Assembly (NCBI GenBank): GCA_037349105.1
Contig: JAYJMM010000041.1
Span: forward strand, 496,001-560,000
Reading direction: 5' to 3'
DNA length: 64,000 nt
DNA from: Limnomonas spitsbergensis
Lineage: Eukaryota; Chlorophyta; Chlorophyceae; Chlamydomonadales
The notes beneath the pieces are model-generated. The model was not told the origin of the DNA, did not search any database, and worked only from the letters and a program-made list of their open reading frames with translations. How positions within the stretch are numbered: position 1 is the first letter of the stretch; every line of letters begins with the position of its first letter. Position numbers and translations under genes: made by a program. This document shows positions 1 to 12,200 of the stretch, piece after piece.

Positions 1-139
1 ACCATGTTTTTACTCTCCCACCCGCCACCTGCCCATCATCTAATTAAAGCAAGCAAGCACAAATAAGTACAAGCAAACAGCTTTCCTTTCTTCCCTCTTT
101 TACCTTCTCCCTTGACTTTCCTAGCTGACTTAACGTTTG

Positions 140-187
140 CCGACGTGGCCGAGTTTATTTAAGCAGGGCCCAGAGGTGTAACGTCAT
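140..187 (+). repeat. Dispersed repeat A, copy 1
   Basis: About 50-bp element with GGCCGAG, AGCAGGGCCCAGAGGTGT and ACGTCAT; conserved frame RRGRVYLSRAQRCNVI. It lies just beyond the last PK exon seen. Confidence 0.75.
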
Positions 188-233
188 AAACACAGCTTTC
201 ATCCCCCCCCTCCCTCCCCTCCCCTCCCCACAC

Positions 234-3200
234 CTGTGGTAAACGATGCTCTTGCCCGTGTAAGCCGTGTGCCCCAGGGGAATATTGGATGCCACCTGTC
301 CCAGCACCATGGCTTTCACGATCAGGCGCTGGTCGTCGTACAGCAGCCTGGCCCCCTTGGGCATGACCTTGCGCTTGACCACTATCACAGTGTCACCCGG
401 CTGAAGGTCGACCACGCCCTGTGTGCACAAGGTGATGGTGGCATAGGGGTGAAGGTCCGCGGGGGGGGGGTAGATTGAAGTGCAGAGTTCAAATGTAGAT
501 TGGTAAGCAGGGCTGTCATGCGTGTCAGGATAAGTATGCCTCAAGTGGCCTTTCAAGCTGGATTGCTGCGCATCTTCCTTTTGTAAGCTGAGGCCAATCC
601 AACGGTGTGACTCAGCAGAGAGTGGCAGCACCCTCTCACCATGCCCCTTGCATAGGTTGCCACGCTCTCCAACATCACATGGAAGTCCTCCTCAACGATA
701 TCCTCCCGGTACATGCCTGTCTGCCCGTACATGGACCTGGGTGTGGGAGCAGGGTGTGGGATTAGGGTTCAGGGGAAGGGCCACCACATCAGAGATGTCC
801 TCCCGGTACATGCCTGTCTGCCCGTACATGGACCTGGGTGTGGGAGCAGGGTATGGGAGTAGGGTTCAGGGGATGGGCCACCACATCAGAGATGTCCTCT
901 CAGTGCATGCCTGTCTGACCGTACATGGACCTGGGTGTGGGAGCAGGGTATGGGAGTAGGGTTCAGGGGATGGGCCACCACATCAGAGCTGTCCTCTCAG
1001 TGCATGCCTGTCTGACCGTACATGGACCTGGGTGTGGGAGCAGGGTATGGGAGTAGGGTTCAGGGGATGGGCCACCACATCAGAGCTGTCCTCTCAGTGC
1101 ATGCCTGTCTGACCGTACATGGACCTGGGTGTGGGAGCAGGGTATGGGAGTAGGGTTCAGGGGATGGGCCACCACATCAGAGCTGTCCTCTCAGTGCATG
1201 CCTGTCTGACCGTACATGGACCTGGGTGTGGGAGCAGGGTATGGGAGTAGGGTTCAGGGGATGGGCCACCACATCAGAGCTGTCCTCTCAGTGCATGCCT
1301 GTCTGACCGTACATGGACCTGGGTGTGGGAGCAGGGTATGGGAGTAGGGTTCAGGGGATGGGCCACCACATCAGAGCTGTCCTCTCAGTGCATGCCTGTC
1401 TGACCGTACATGGACCTGGGCACATAATATAGGTGTAGGCTTAAAAGCTGAATGGTAACTTCCGTCTCGCCAGGATCTTTCAGGCGTCATAAAGATTGGT
1501 GCGTGCCAGATCTTGAGCACTCCATAACCGGCAAGCTCAAGAATCTAGTTGAACCCTAAACCCTAGCATCATGGATAGCAAAATGACGTCTTGCACCTTA
1601 CTTGGGAGGCGACATCTGCTGCTTCAACACGAATGTCATCCTTCTGTGTGTTTCAACCAGGCCTCAGCATTTTGTGACGCTGTCCGGCCTGTGAAGTGCC
1701 AGGCCTACCTTGCAAGCTTGTGCAGTCCGACCGGCCCGCCAGATTCAGTCGGACAGCCTGCCTCACTCCATGTCCCTCACCTGCAGTGGCGGATGAGCTG
1801 CTCGTCCGGCGTGACCACAATGACTGGCGCCGCTGGGCGGAACTTGGACACGAGCATGGGCGCGCGGCCGGACGATGTGATGCACACAATGGCCTTGGCG
1901 TTGCAGTCCAGGGCAGACTGGACAGCACCGCTGTGCAGAGGGTGAGGGAAAGCAAGGTGGGTGGGGTCCAGGGATCAGGTCTTAGAGTGAAGTAAGGTTC
2001 AGGCAGGTGAGGACAGCTGTAATCAGGAGTGGGAGGGACAACGTGGCGGGTAGGGTGAAGTTCTACGTGTCTAAGTGAGGTCAGGATCCTTTTTTCCATC
2101 AGGTAGAGCAACCGGCGATGGAACTCCGCGTGCACATAAACTCTTCATGTGTGCACCAGGGGTTCACTCTCACCTGCACAGTGCTTCTGCACCCATCATT
2201 GGCTTGGGCGTGTGGTTCCGGAGGAAGTCGTACTGCTTGCCGACGTCGACCATCTGATCGGCATTGACGCAGATCGCAGCCATCGTCGAGACAGCTTCCA
2301 GAGGAAAGTCGCCGTTGGCGGTCTCGCCGGAGAGCATGACGCAGTCCGTGCCGTCCAGCACGGCGTTGGCGACGTCGGTCATCTCAGCACGTGTCGGGCG
2401 CGGGTTGGTTATCATGGACTCCAGCATCTGGGTGGCGGTGATGACGAACTTGCCGGCAATGTTGGCCTTCGTGATCATCATCTTCTGGGCCAAGGGCACC
2501 TGCGGAATGGTTCAAATTGGGGGCTCATCAGTAATTTTGTCATTCATTTTGCCCATGACTACTACAAGATGATTTTGGGTACGGAATAATGTTACTTCCT
2601 TGCTCGTACTTACTGGCTCAGCATGCATGCCCATATCTAGCCCGCACCCACCTTCTCTGATGGAATCTCCATCCCCAGGTCCCCGCGTGCCACCATGATG
2701 CCATCCGATTCAGCCAGAATCTCGTCATAGTTCACCAAGCCCTCAGCATTCTCTATCTTCGAGATGATCTTCACGCGCTGCCCGCCAGCCTCGTCCAGCA
2801 CACGGCGGATGAACTGAACATCAGCGGCGCTCTGGGCAAAGGGTGGAGGGGCACAAGTTGTGGAAATTACTTTTCGTCGATTTGCAGAGGTTGGAGGATG
2901 AAGCAAGAGTGGGGAACGAAGGCATGTATGAGCTTGCTGGAACAGATGTTGTGGCATTTGCCGAAACCTAAAATTTGACCTGGATAGTGGATACATAGTC
3001 CTTTGCTCAGTCATGTCCTGGGCGTAACACTTTGTGCGCTGCCCAGGTGCTGCAGCTCTTGACTGTCTTGGACACATCAGTGCATGCCCTCTCAACAAAT
3101 CACATGCCTGACCATCCGTAGTTCCTTCTTATCCATTTCTGAGCCTGCTGCACTGCTTTTGCTTGTTCACATATCATGAATAGGATTAGGGCAAAGATCT

Positions 3201-6200
3201 CGGCAAGTCGGTTCTCAGATTGGTCAGGAATACTCCTGAGATAGGTAGGAGGCGACGCACACATAAAGCTTAGTGATGTGGCATGCTAGTGGTACATACC
3301 TGCACAAATGATGCTGCCACATAATCCATCTGATGCTTTGCAGCAAAGTTCTTGAGATCATCAATGTCCTTCTCCGTCAGCACGGGGATGTCCACCTTCA
3401 CACCGGGCAGGTTGCCGTTCTTGCGCTCACCCAGGCTCTTGCTGTTGAGCACCGTGCCTCTGAGCTCAGTGGGGCTGAGAATCATATCAACTTGGATGGA
3501 CAATGACCCATCGGCTAGCAGGATCTTGCCACCGACTGACACGCTGGAGCAAAGCTTCTCATAGCTGAGGCCGATGCGAGTCTCCTTCTCATCCTTGAAG
3601 CCCTCGAATGTCGTGTAGGCGGCGCCCACAGCCTCCACGATGATTGACTGGCCTGCTACCAGGTCAATGGACTTGTGGTCCCTGAGCATGGCGGTGCGGA
3701 TCTCGGGGCCCTTGGTGTCCAGGAGTGTCGCCCATTGTGGGGCGCGCACAAGCTTGTGCTTCTCCACCAGCTCTTCTCCTTTGGCCTTGGCCACCTGATG
3801 ATTGAGTATCAGGGGTAGCGGACCAACATGCTTCAGGCATTGGAACAACGAATGATCTTTATTAGGATATACAGAAGACAATAGGCAACACTAAGTGCCT
3901 ATAAGCAGCTGCCTGAGAACCTTGGGGCAACCCGTGCCGACTAGGCAGTCCTGGGTAGGCAGTGGATCACACTTCAAGAAGTCACTACCGGGAGCCCACG
4001 CGGCCGAGCCTGTTTCAGCAGGGCCCAGAGGTGTACCGTCATTGATTTAGAGAGGTGCAGGGACCATGCTATCGAATGTGCGACGTGTGCACAATATACC
4101 TCTTCTGTATGGCTCCAAGTTTATCTGGTGATGACCCAAACACCTCTTTTAACTGAGAGAGGTACAGGACGCCGCGGCAGCACAGGGAGGAAGCAGATCT
4201 AGCTGTTCGTAATTGACATATTCTGGCAGTGCCCGAACCAGTTTTTGCAAGAGCGGGTCCTATGCATCGCATGATGCACCTTGGTATGCAAAATCTATGT
4301 AGCCTGACACAGTGGTGGACAAGTTGGAGGCAGAGGCCAATAAATGTTTGCCAGATAGGATGGGTAGCCCTGGTGCGATTTTGAACCTGTGGCCGTAGAC
4401 CAGGCTTCACTGTGTGCAATACACAGCAGCCTCCAGCCACCAGCATATGCTGTCAGGAATACTTTGGCCCATGTACATGTAGAGCTTCGGGAATAAGGTA
4501 TGGGCTTGACTTATTGGAAGTGCCTCTGGCACATGCCCTGGGTGGCCTGCGCACCTTCCTGAAGCGCTCCAAGACCTCATAGTGGCCCTTGTGGTCCCCG
4601 TGTGAGAAGTTTAGGCGGATGATGTCCATGCCTGCGTCCAGCAGCTTGCCCAGCGTGGCCTCATCCCAGCACTTGGGCCCCATGGTGCAGACAATGTGCG
4701 TGCTGCGGCTCCTTGTCGAGGGCGTGGTGATCAGGGACAGGTTGGTGAGCGTGGAGCGCAGCGACCGGGTGCCATTGCGCCGGACGGGTGTGCCCGAAGG
4801 TGTGACCAGCGCATTGCCGGTGCTCCAACCCTTGTTCCCCTTGGAGAGGCCACCGCCACCTAGCCGGACGACGCTGATCACCTGCGGCATATTATGATGG
4901 CAAATGGATCAGGCAGCTTCATGACTGGATGGGGAAAGGATCAGGCCACTGCATGATTTAATAGGGATAGGATCGATGCGAATTGTTTGCCTTGATCTCA
5001 ACACCATAAATATTTTTGGCCCTGGCTTTGGCTGCCTCTGAAGGCCATCCAGGACAATCGCCTGGTGCAAAGCATCTCTGCCCAAGCGGCTGTTTGCGTA
5101 GTGCATCAGGGCAAAAGCTGGCCCACACCAACGACCATTGCATGGTTGTGGAACAGTAGGGCGGCACCAGGCTGATAGACCTTTAACCCAGGCTGAACAC
5201 CAGGCTGAACACCAGGCTGAACACCAGCACCCAAAGAGTTTTATTTAATGATTACCGGTTAAGCTTACAACGCTTACAATTTGAAAGAAAGGGAGAGATC
5301 AAGCACCTCAAGATGATCCCCACGGCAGAAGCACCCGGCCATGTACGGTCCCTCCCCCCCCAAGAGCATAGGTTCCTCCCAGCAGATGTCCATGACCCCC
5401 ACTGTGTTCCTGAATCCTGCTACCTGCTCCCCTGCTCCGCCAGGCGACACTCACTGGGTCCACGTCCGCATCCCCTGAGGTTCTTCCCTCCGCCACGATG
5501 GCCTTGGAGCCCTTCATGTCCACGCCCAGGATGCGGCCAACCTCGGCAGCAGCCAGCTGAGCAACGGCCTCCATGTCCAGGTCCAGGGAGGCCACCTGAG
5601 GGGGACAGGGCGTGCGCAGCAGAGCGAAGTGAGCGGAGGAGGGCCAATGGGGGTGGCACCTTGAGGTATGCTTCTTTGGCTGGAATGTGCAGACTTGTCG
5701 GAAGGATGAGGCAGGACACACATGTAACGCATGCAATCAATAGTTCTGTCAGCGGAAAGTCTCGGTCATGTGTAAACGAGATTCAATTCTCCACCGATGC
5801 TCTTTGTGTGCATCTTGATCTGCCAGCAGGCCCCCTGGTGCTCGCAGGCTGCGCTGCAGGGTGAAACCTCTCAGTTACCCATCGGGAAAGTACTGATCCA
5901 ATGACGTCTACAGAACACACCTCCTGGGACGAAAAGGCATCTACAGCGACCATGGAGACTAAGGCATCTATAGAGCCCGCCTCCACACACACGTGAGTGT
6001 AATGTGACGCTTTTTAACCTCCTGATTCACGAGTGCAGGTGTAGCACCCTGCTCACCTTCAGGGGCAGCATGCCGAAGGCAATGCCGCACTGTCGCAGCA
6101 CTTGGTCGTCCGTGGAGACCACGACAATCGGGCAGGGCGGGCGGTACTTGGCAATCAGGCCGGCAGCCAGTCCTGATCCCCGCCAAGGGAAGGAGGAGCG

Positions 6201-9200
6201 GGGGCATGGACGCATTCAGAGCAGAAGGAGCGACAAGAAATCAGAAGGGAATGAAATTCACCGAGAGGGAGTTAGAGGTGGAGTGTAAGATTGGCTGCCT
6301 GCATGGTACGTGGCCAAGGCCTGCCCTCCTGAGCATTATCAGCGGCTTTCTGAGTTGCAGGAGAGCCTATCCTCGCACACAGCCTGAGGTGCACCGGCCC
6401 TGACCACACCATTAAGTGATATGTATCTGTCCTGGGTTGAGTAATGCATGGAGCACCATACAGGAGCCCCCCACACACTCACCCCACTCCATGTGTGAGT
6501 TGGGTTGGGGGGGGTCCACACTTGCACAAACGGGTGTGGTGTGGACAACCCACACCTACGCAACTTTTTGTGCTCCTTCCTGTTGTAAATAATTGATCTA
6601 TCCTACCCGCTAGTTTACACCCGTTGTTTTGCTTCAGCCTTCCCTGTTTGCCTATCCTTTCGTAGAAGGCTATTCAACCTGTTTGCATTACATCCTTTCC
6701 TGGAGGGCTATTGGGAGGATGCACAGATGCTGTCACAACAATACGCGCACAAGCACGCTGCCCACCTACCTGTCTTGGTGACACAGGCGATGAGGTTAGG
6801 GGTCTTGTCCTTGGTCCTGCCTTTCATGACCTGCTTAGACAGGCGGGAAGCACACGATGATGGAAGCAACCTGAAGCACAAGCCACTGATTACAAATGAA
6901 TCCAGGAATGGAAAGCAAGATAACAAGCATTAAGTTGGCGGGCGGAGGAAGGTCACCCACACAAGACTAGCATGGTCTCCAGCATCCAACACAGTAATGA
7001 GGGAGATGCCGGCTTGTTGAAGAAGGCTCATGGTGGCTCCCTTGCACTGCCTTGCCGTGCCTGATCCAACCCTGTCGCCTATCTGGCTGCCACCTATCTC
7101 CTGCTTCCCTTCCCTAGCTACCCATCTGGCATATCTTTTCCGTCTACTTGCCGCCAGATTTGCAGCCTTGGTTGCTTCCAGCCTGGAACATTTGTACAGG
7201 CACTGGGGCGTAAAAAGATCCGTATGGTAGTTGTGTCCTCACGTGACACCTTAGCCTGAGACTGACTCTCACCTCAGGTGTTGTGTCTTCGTGGAAGCCC
7301 ACAGCCATAGAGGCTGCAGAGGACAGGACGGCCTCAGAAGTGTTCATGGCCTCGGTGTTGCCATTAGTCGCCCAATACCTGCATCGGTCAGGGGATGGAG
7401 CAAGGTTATGAACGTTACACCTATGGGCCCTGGAAAAAAGGGCTCGGCCGCATGGGCGACTGGGCGTCCAACTGCCTGGTTGGAAACAAAAGGGAAGGAG
7501 AGAAAGAAGGAGAGGTTGAGCACAGGTGAAGCCTATTACTAAAAGCCATGGGTGGGGCCTTGGAGATGTATGGTCGTTTGTGTTACTGTGTTTACACATA
7601 AAGCCAGCATCCCTTTTCGGAAGAGCCAGTCAGTATGGTTGCCGAATTCAGTTGCCTTGGTTAAGCTTTATTACAGAAGCAGAGCCGCCACTCACCCACC
7701 AGGGCTGGGACAGACATTTTTGGCATACAGGCAAAGGTAGACTGTTTCCATCTTAACAGCCTCAATGGACCGAGGCCCCAGAAGAAAGATTGTTGGCAGC
7801 AGCTTCATGGCGTGGATCTGGTGGGCACCCCGTGATCCTCCCTGACTCTAAACGGCTAAGGCACTCCCAACCTGAAGCAAGCCATGAACACCAGTGGGCC
7901 CCCTCCTAGCTTGTTGTACCCTCAGCACAGGGCAAGCCAGGCAGCCAGCCAGCCCTCCACCCCACAGCCCCACGCCGTACCCTCACCCACCCCAACGCCC
8001 GATCGATGCCTCACCGTCCTATGCTGCATCATGCCGCACCCATCACCACCATCTGATGCCCCACTAAAACATGCTTCAGCACAGGCACACCTAATAAAGC
8101 TGTTCTGTGAGTAGTAGTCAACGCCTGTCTCTGCATTTGCGACAATGGCCGCCATCGTGGACACAGCGGTGTCAGGGAAGTCCCCGTTGGCCGTCTCCCC
8201 TGACAGCATGACGCAGTCCGTGCCATCATACACGGCGTTGGCGACGTCGGTCATCTCGGCACGCGTCGGACGCGGGTTGGAGATCATCGACTCCAGCATC
8301 TGGGTGGCGGTGATGACAGGCTTGCCAGCAATGTTGCACTTTGTGATCATCATCTTCTGAGCCACTGGGACCTGTGGGATAGTTCAGTAGGGCATAGGGT
8401 AAGATGAACAGTCAATGAGGTCACACTTCAGGGTCTGGATGAACAGTCAATGATGTTACACTTCAGGGCCCGGATGAACAGGCAATGACGTTACACTCCA
8501 GGACCCGGATGAACAGGCAATGACGTTACACTTCAGGACCCGGATGAACAGTCAATGATGTTACACTTCAGGACCCGGATGAACAGGCAATGATGTTACA
8601 CTTCAGGTCCCGGATGAACAGTCAATGATGTTACACTTCAGGTCCCGGATGAACAGGCAATGATGTTACACTTTAGGTCCCGGATGAACAGGCAATGATG
8701 TTACATTTCAGGGCCCGGATGAAAAGTCGATGATGTTACACTCCAGGACCCGGATGAACAGTCAATGCTGTTACACTTCAGGACCCGGATGAACAGTTAA
8801 TGATGTTACACTTCAGGACCCGGATGAACAGTTAATGATGTTACACTTCAGGGCCCTGCTCAAACAACGGATTGGTAGCGCTTACGTCCACCTGTCATGT
8901 TGGAAACCAGGAAGAAAAATGGGGAAAAGGAAACAAAAGAGTTAACGTAGGATGAACTGTGCAAGCACCGAGTGGTCATCTCTTAGGCCACTGGTAGCAG
9001 CTAAGTGGAGTGGTATAAGGCGTCTGGGAGAAAATATTATATCTTTTCTCATGGGTATGCTGCACATCCCACCAACAGGGTTAAGATGTGTCTGCATGGC
9101 AGGGTTGAGCAGTGTACATGCATTCATCTGTGGGTGCAGTACTGCCTTTCGATCTGTGTGCCTCTTTGGGTCCGTGAAGCAGCGCAGCCTGAGCCGGATT

Positions 9201-12200
9201 CCATACATAGATCATTGAGCTTTTAGGGTTTAGGCGCAGTCATGTGCAAGTTAAGGTTTTAGTTAGCTACCTCTGAAGAGCTATAGCCAGCCATACGTGG
9301 CGCATGCATTATCTTGACTAGAGGTAGCTTGCACCCACCTTCTTTACAAATGACCTGCCCATTTTTTTTCTTCCTCATGCTATAGAAGCGCCCCTCATTT
9401 TCCTCTCCTTCCTCCCTGTTTGTTTTTACTTCAGCCTACACCCACCTTCTCTGACGGGATCTCCATCCCCAGGTCAGAGGCTGCCTGGCTGGTTGGAAGC
9501 CACACCCTCCCTTTTCCCCGCAAGCACCCAGCCTTCACCCACCTTCTCTGATGGGATCTCCATCCCCAAGTCCCCGCGTGCCACCATGATGCCATCTGTC
9601 TCCGCCAGGATCTCATCGAAGTTGTTCAAACCCTGCATGGCAGGAATGCCACGAGTTGTGTCAAGCAGCAGTGTGTGTATGCAGCCCCAGCAACCAAACT
9701 GGTCAGAGTGCCCTTCCATGTGCATGCAATCCCCACAACTGAGGCAAAAAGTAATTGCCAAGGTGCCTACACCTGTCACCTTTTAGTGGAAACCGGTCTC
9801 CTATCTGGCTGCCACCCATCTCCTGCTTCCCTTCCCTAGCTACCCATCCGGCATCTCTTTTCCGTTGACTTGCCGCCAGCCCGCCAGATCTGCAGCCTTA
9901 TTCAGTCTGGAACATTTGTACGGTCACTGGGTAGGATAAACGTGTATGGCCCTTGTGCCCAGTCGCGTAACACCTCATAGGGATGGGGCAGGGGGTCTCG
10001 CCCTCATATCCTACAGGCACCTCTGCTGCCTCTGACCCCTCACTGCCCCTTCCACCTTCCAGTGTTTATTTCAGTGTGTGCCAAAACACCTTTGGGGGTC
10101 GCCGGGCGGCCATTACTGGGCCAATTGGGACCAAACATTGACCGGCCTATGGCCGGTGGCCCTGGCAGTAGGGCCTGTTGCAACAGACACCCACGGCCAT
10201 AGGCCATGATGCAGCTGAATTGTACCTGAAGCACGCTAAAATAATCAGTGCAACCTTCTATGATCCTACTTCAAGTACCAGCTGGGCACTTATTCCCTGA
10301 TGTCTGATTGCACTTCTGGTCTTTATTTGACACGGGGTCCAGTTCTTCCAAGAAAGAAACTTCACACCTGTCGTATTGCACGGATTGACACTCCCTGTGT
10401 TGCCTCAGAGCGCATGTCGCATGCATCCGCTAGTAGCAAGTCAGTACTCACCACAGGGCATGGTCAGTGCCCAGCAGAGAGGCCACGCTCACCTCACAAC
10501 AGATGAGGTGTAGTGCTCATCAAAGGGGCTGCACTTAGCAGAGGGAGCAGTGCCCAGCAGAAAAGCCAGGCTCACCTCACAACAGATGAGGTGCAGTACT
10601 CACCTCGAGGTTCTCAATCTTAGAGATGATTTTGATGTTGTTGCCGCCGGCTTCGTCCAGGGTCCTCCGAATGAACTTGACGTCGTGAGCACTCTGCGCG
10701 CATGAGAGAAACCATTGACCAGGGACACTCGGGAGGCGGGGTCATGGGCCTGCCCTTTGATATGCATTTGATGTTACGAGCACTCTAGAGGAGGAGTGAG
10801 GGAGAGCTGAAGCCACCTTGTGAGCAGGAAGAGGGGGAGAGGGGGGGAAATGCAGGATATTTTCATCCAGGCAGACGGGTGTCAAAAAACATCAGGTACC
10901 CTGAGGTCAAATAAAGCCAGGTGGGTAACAGACAGGCAAAGTGAGGGTGCATGAGGGCTGTGAAGGCTAGCTGTTTCACAGCTTGAGCATTTCTCGGCAT
11001 CTATGATCGAAGGTACCAGCCATCGTCAGCATGGTTTACAGCATGCATGGCTGTTTCGCATGGGCATGGCGTTGCGCAAAAGGGGGGGATGTAAGGAAAG
11101 GGTGCTTACCTATCACCCTTTCCTTACATCCTCGTCCCCCACCCTTGCACAGGCCTTTCCTTACCTGCACAAATGATGCTGCCACGTAGTCCATCTGATG
11201 CTTTGCAGCAAAGTTCTGGAGGTCATCGATGTCCTTCTCCGTCAGCACGGGGATGTCCACCTTCACACCGGGCAGGTTGCCGTTCTTGCGCTCGCCCAGG
11301 CTCTTGCTGTTGAGCACTGTGCCTCTGAGCTCAGTGGAGCTGAGGATCTCATCAACCTGGATGGACAGCGAGCCATCGGCAAGCAGGATGTTGCCGCCGA
11401 CTGATACGCTGGAGCACAGCTTCTGATAGCTGAGGCCGATGCGGGTCTCCTTCTCATCCTTGAAGCCCTCGAAGGTCGTGTAAGCTTCACCCACAGCCTC
11501 CACGATGATTGACTGGCCTGCTACCAGGTCAATTGACTTGTGGTCCCGGAGCATGGCGGTGCGGATCTCGGGGCCCTTGGTGTCCAGGAGAGTGGCTGCC
11601 CGGGAGCCCTTGGCTTCGCATACCTAAACACATCATCATGAGAAATGCATTATCCCATCAGCCGACCTTACTTCATGTACCTTTCATGCACATAAAATTT
11701 GCCGGTCTCTGCTTACACCTGCCTACGGTTCAAACAATGGGTTTGTCCCGGCCGATTGTCCTCCTCTGATGAACCAAGTGGAGAACATGCCGCTTTCTGA
11801 GCCCCCCACCCTAGCAGCAGCAGCAGGCATCCCAATATACCTTTCGGAAGCGCTCAAGCACTTCAAGGTGTCCCTCTTGGTTCCCATGCGAGAAGTTGAA
11901 ACGCAGCACGTTGAGACCAGCATCCAGCAGCTTCCCAAACTGCTCCTCGCTCCAGCAGGCAGGCCCGCCCGTGCAAATGATCTTGGTCTTGCGCGCAAGG
12001 TGCTCCTGCTCCTTGAGCACCATGCCCAGCGTCACGTTGGTCGCGCGCTCAGAGTGCACATCTGGGGTCTGTTGAGGCGGGCGGATTTCCTCCAGGATAT
12101 ATTCCGGGGTCCATTCCCGGATCAGCTTTTGCTTCACCGCTGCACATGGGGCCGAGGAGTGGGTTGGGTGAAGGGTGGTACTCCTTACATCACACTTCTG

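Larger units (their letters stand above)
234..4881 (-). other. PK domain 2 and inter-domain linker exon
   Basis: Exon 4555-4881 reads [11 protein letters not shown] (last strand of domain 1), a Ser/Thr/Arg linker, then [13 protein letters not shown] and RLNFSHGDH, the start of domain 2. Later exons hold [20 protein letters not shown] with its Lys, [20 protein letters not shown] and LSGETANGD, then a C-terminal domain ending [17 protein letters not shown]. One oddity is [14 protein letters not shown], with Phe where the family and domain 1 have Pro. An ATG at 4890 could in principle start a separate gene, but the first residues would then be the orphan last strand of another PK. About 45 residues follow the PK fold before the window edge and resemble the inter-domain linker in position, so a third domain further left cannot be excluded. 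Confidence 0.8.

Noticed and set aside
4890..4890. ATG as the start of a separate second pyruvate kinase gene
   Set aside because: The codons after it supply the missing last strand of the upstream PK domain, and the CAG before GTGATCAGC is an in-phase acceptor.
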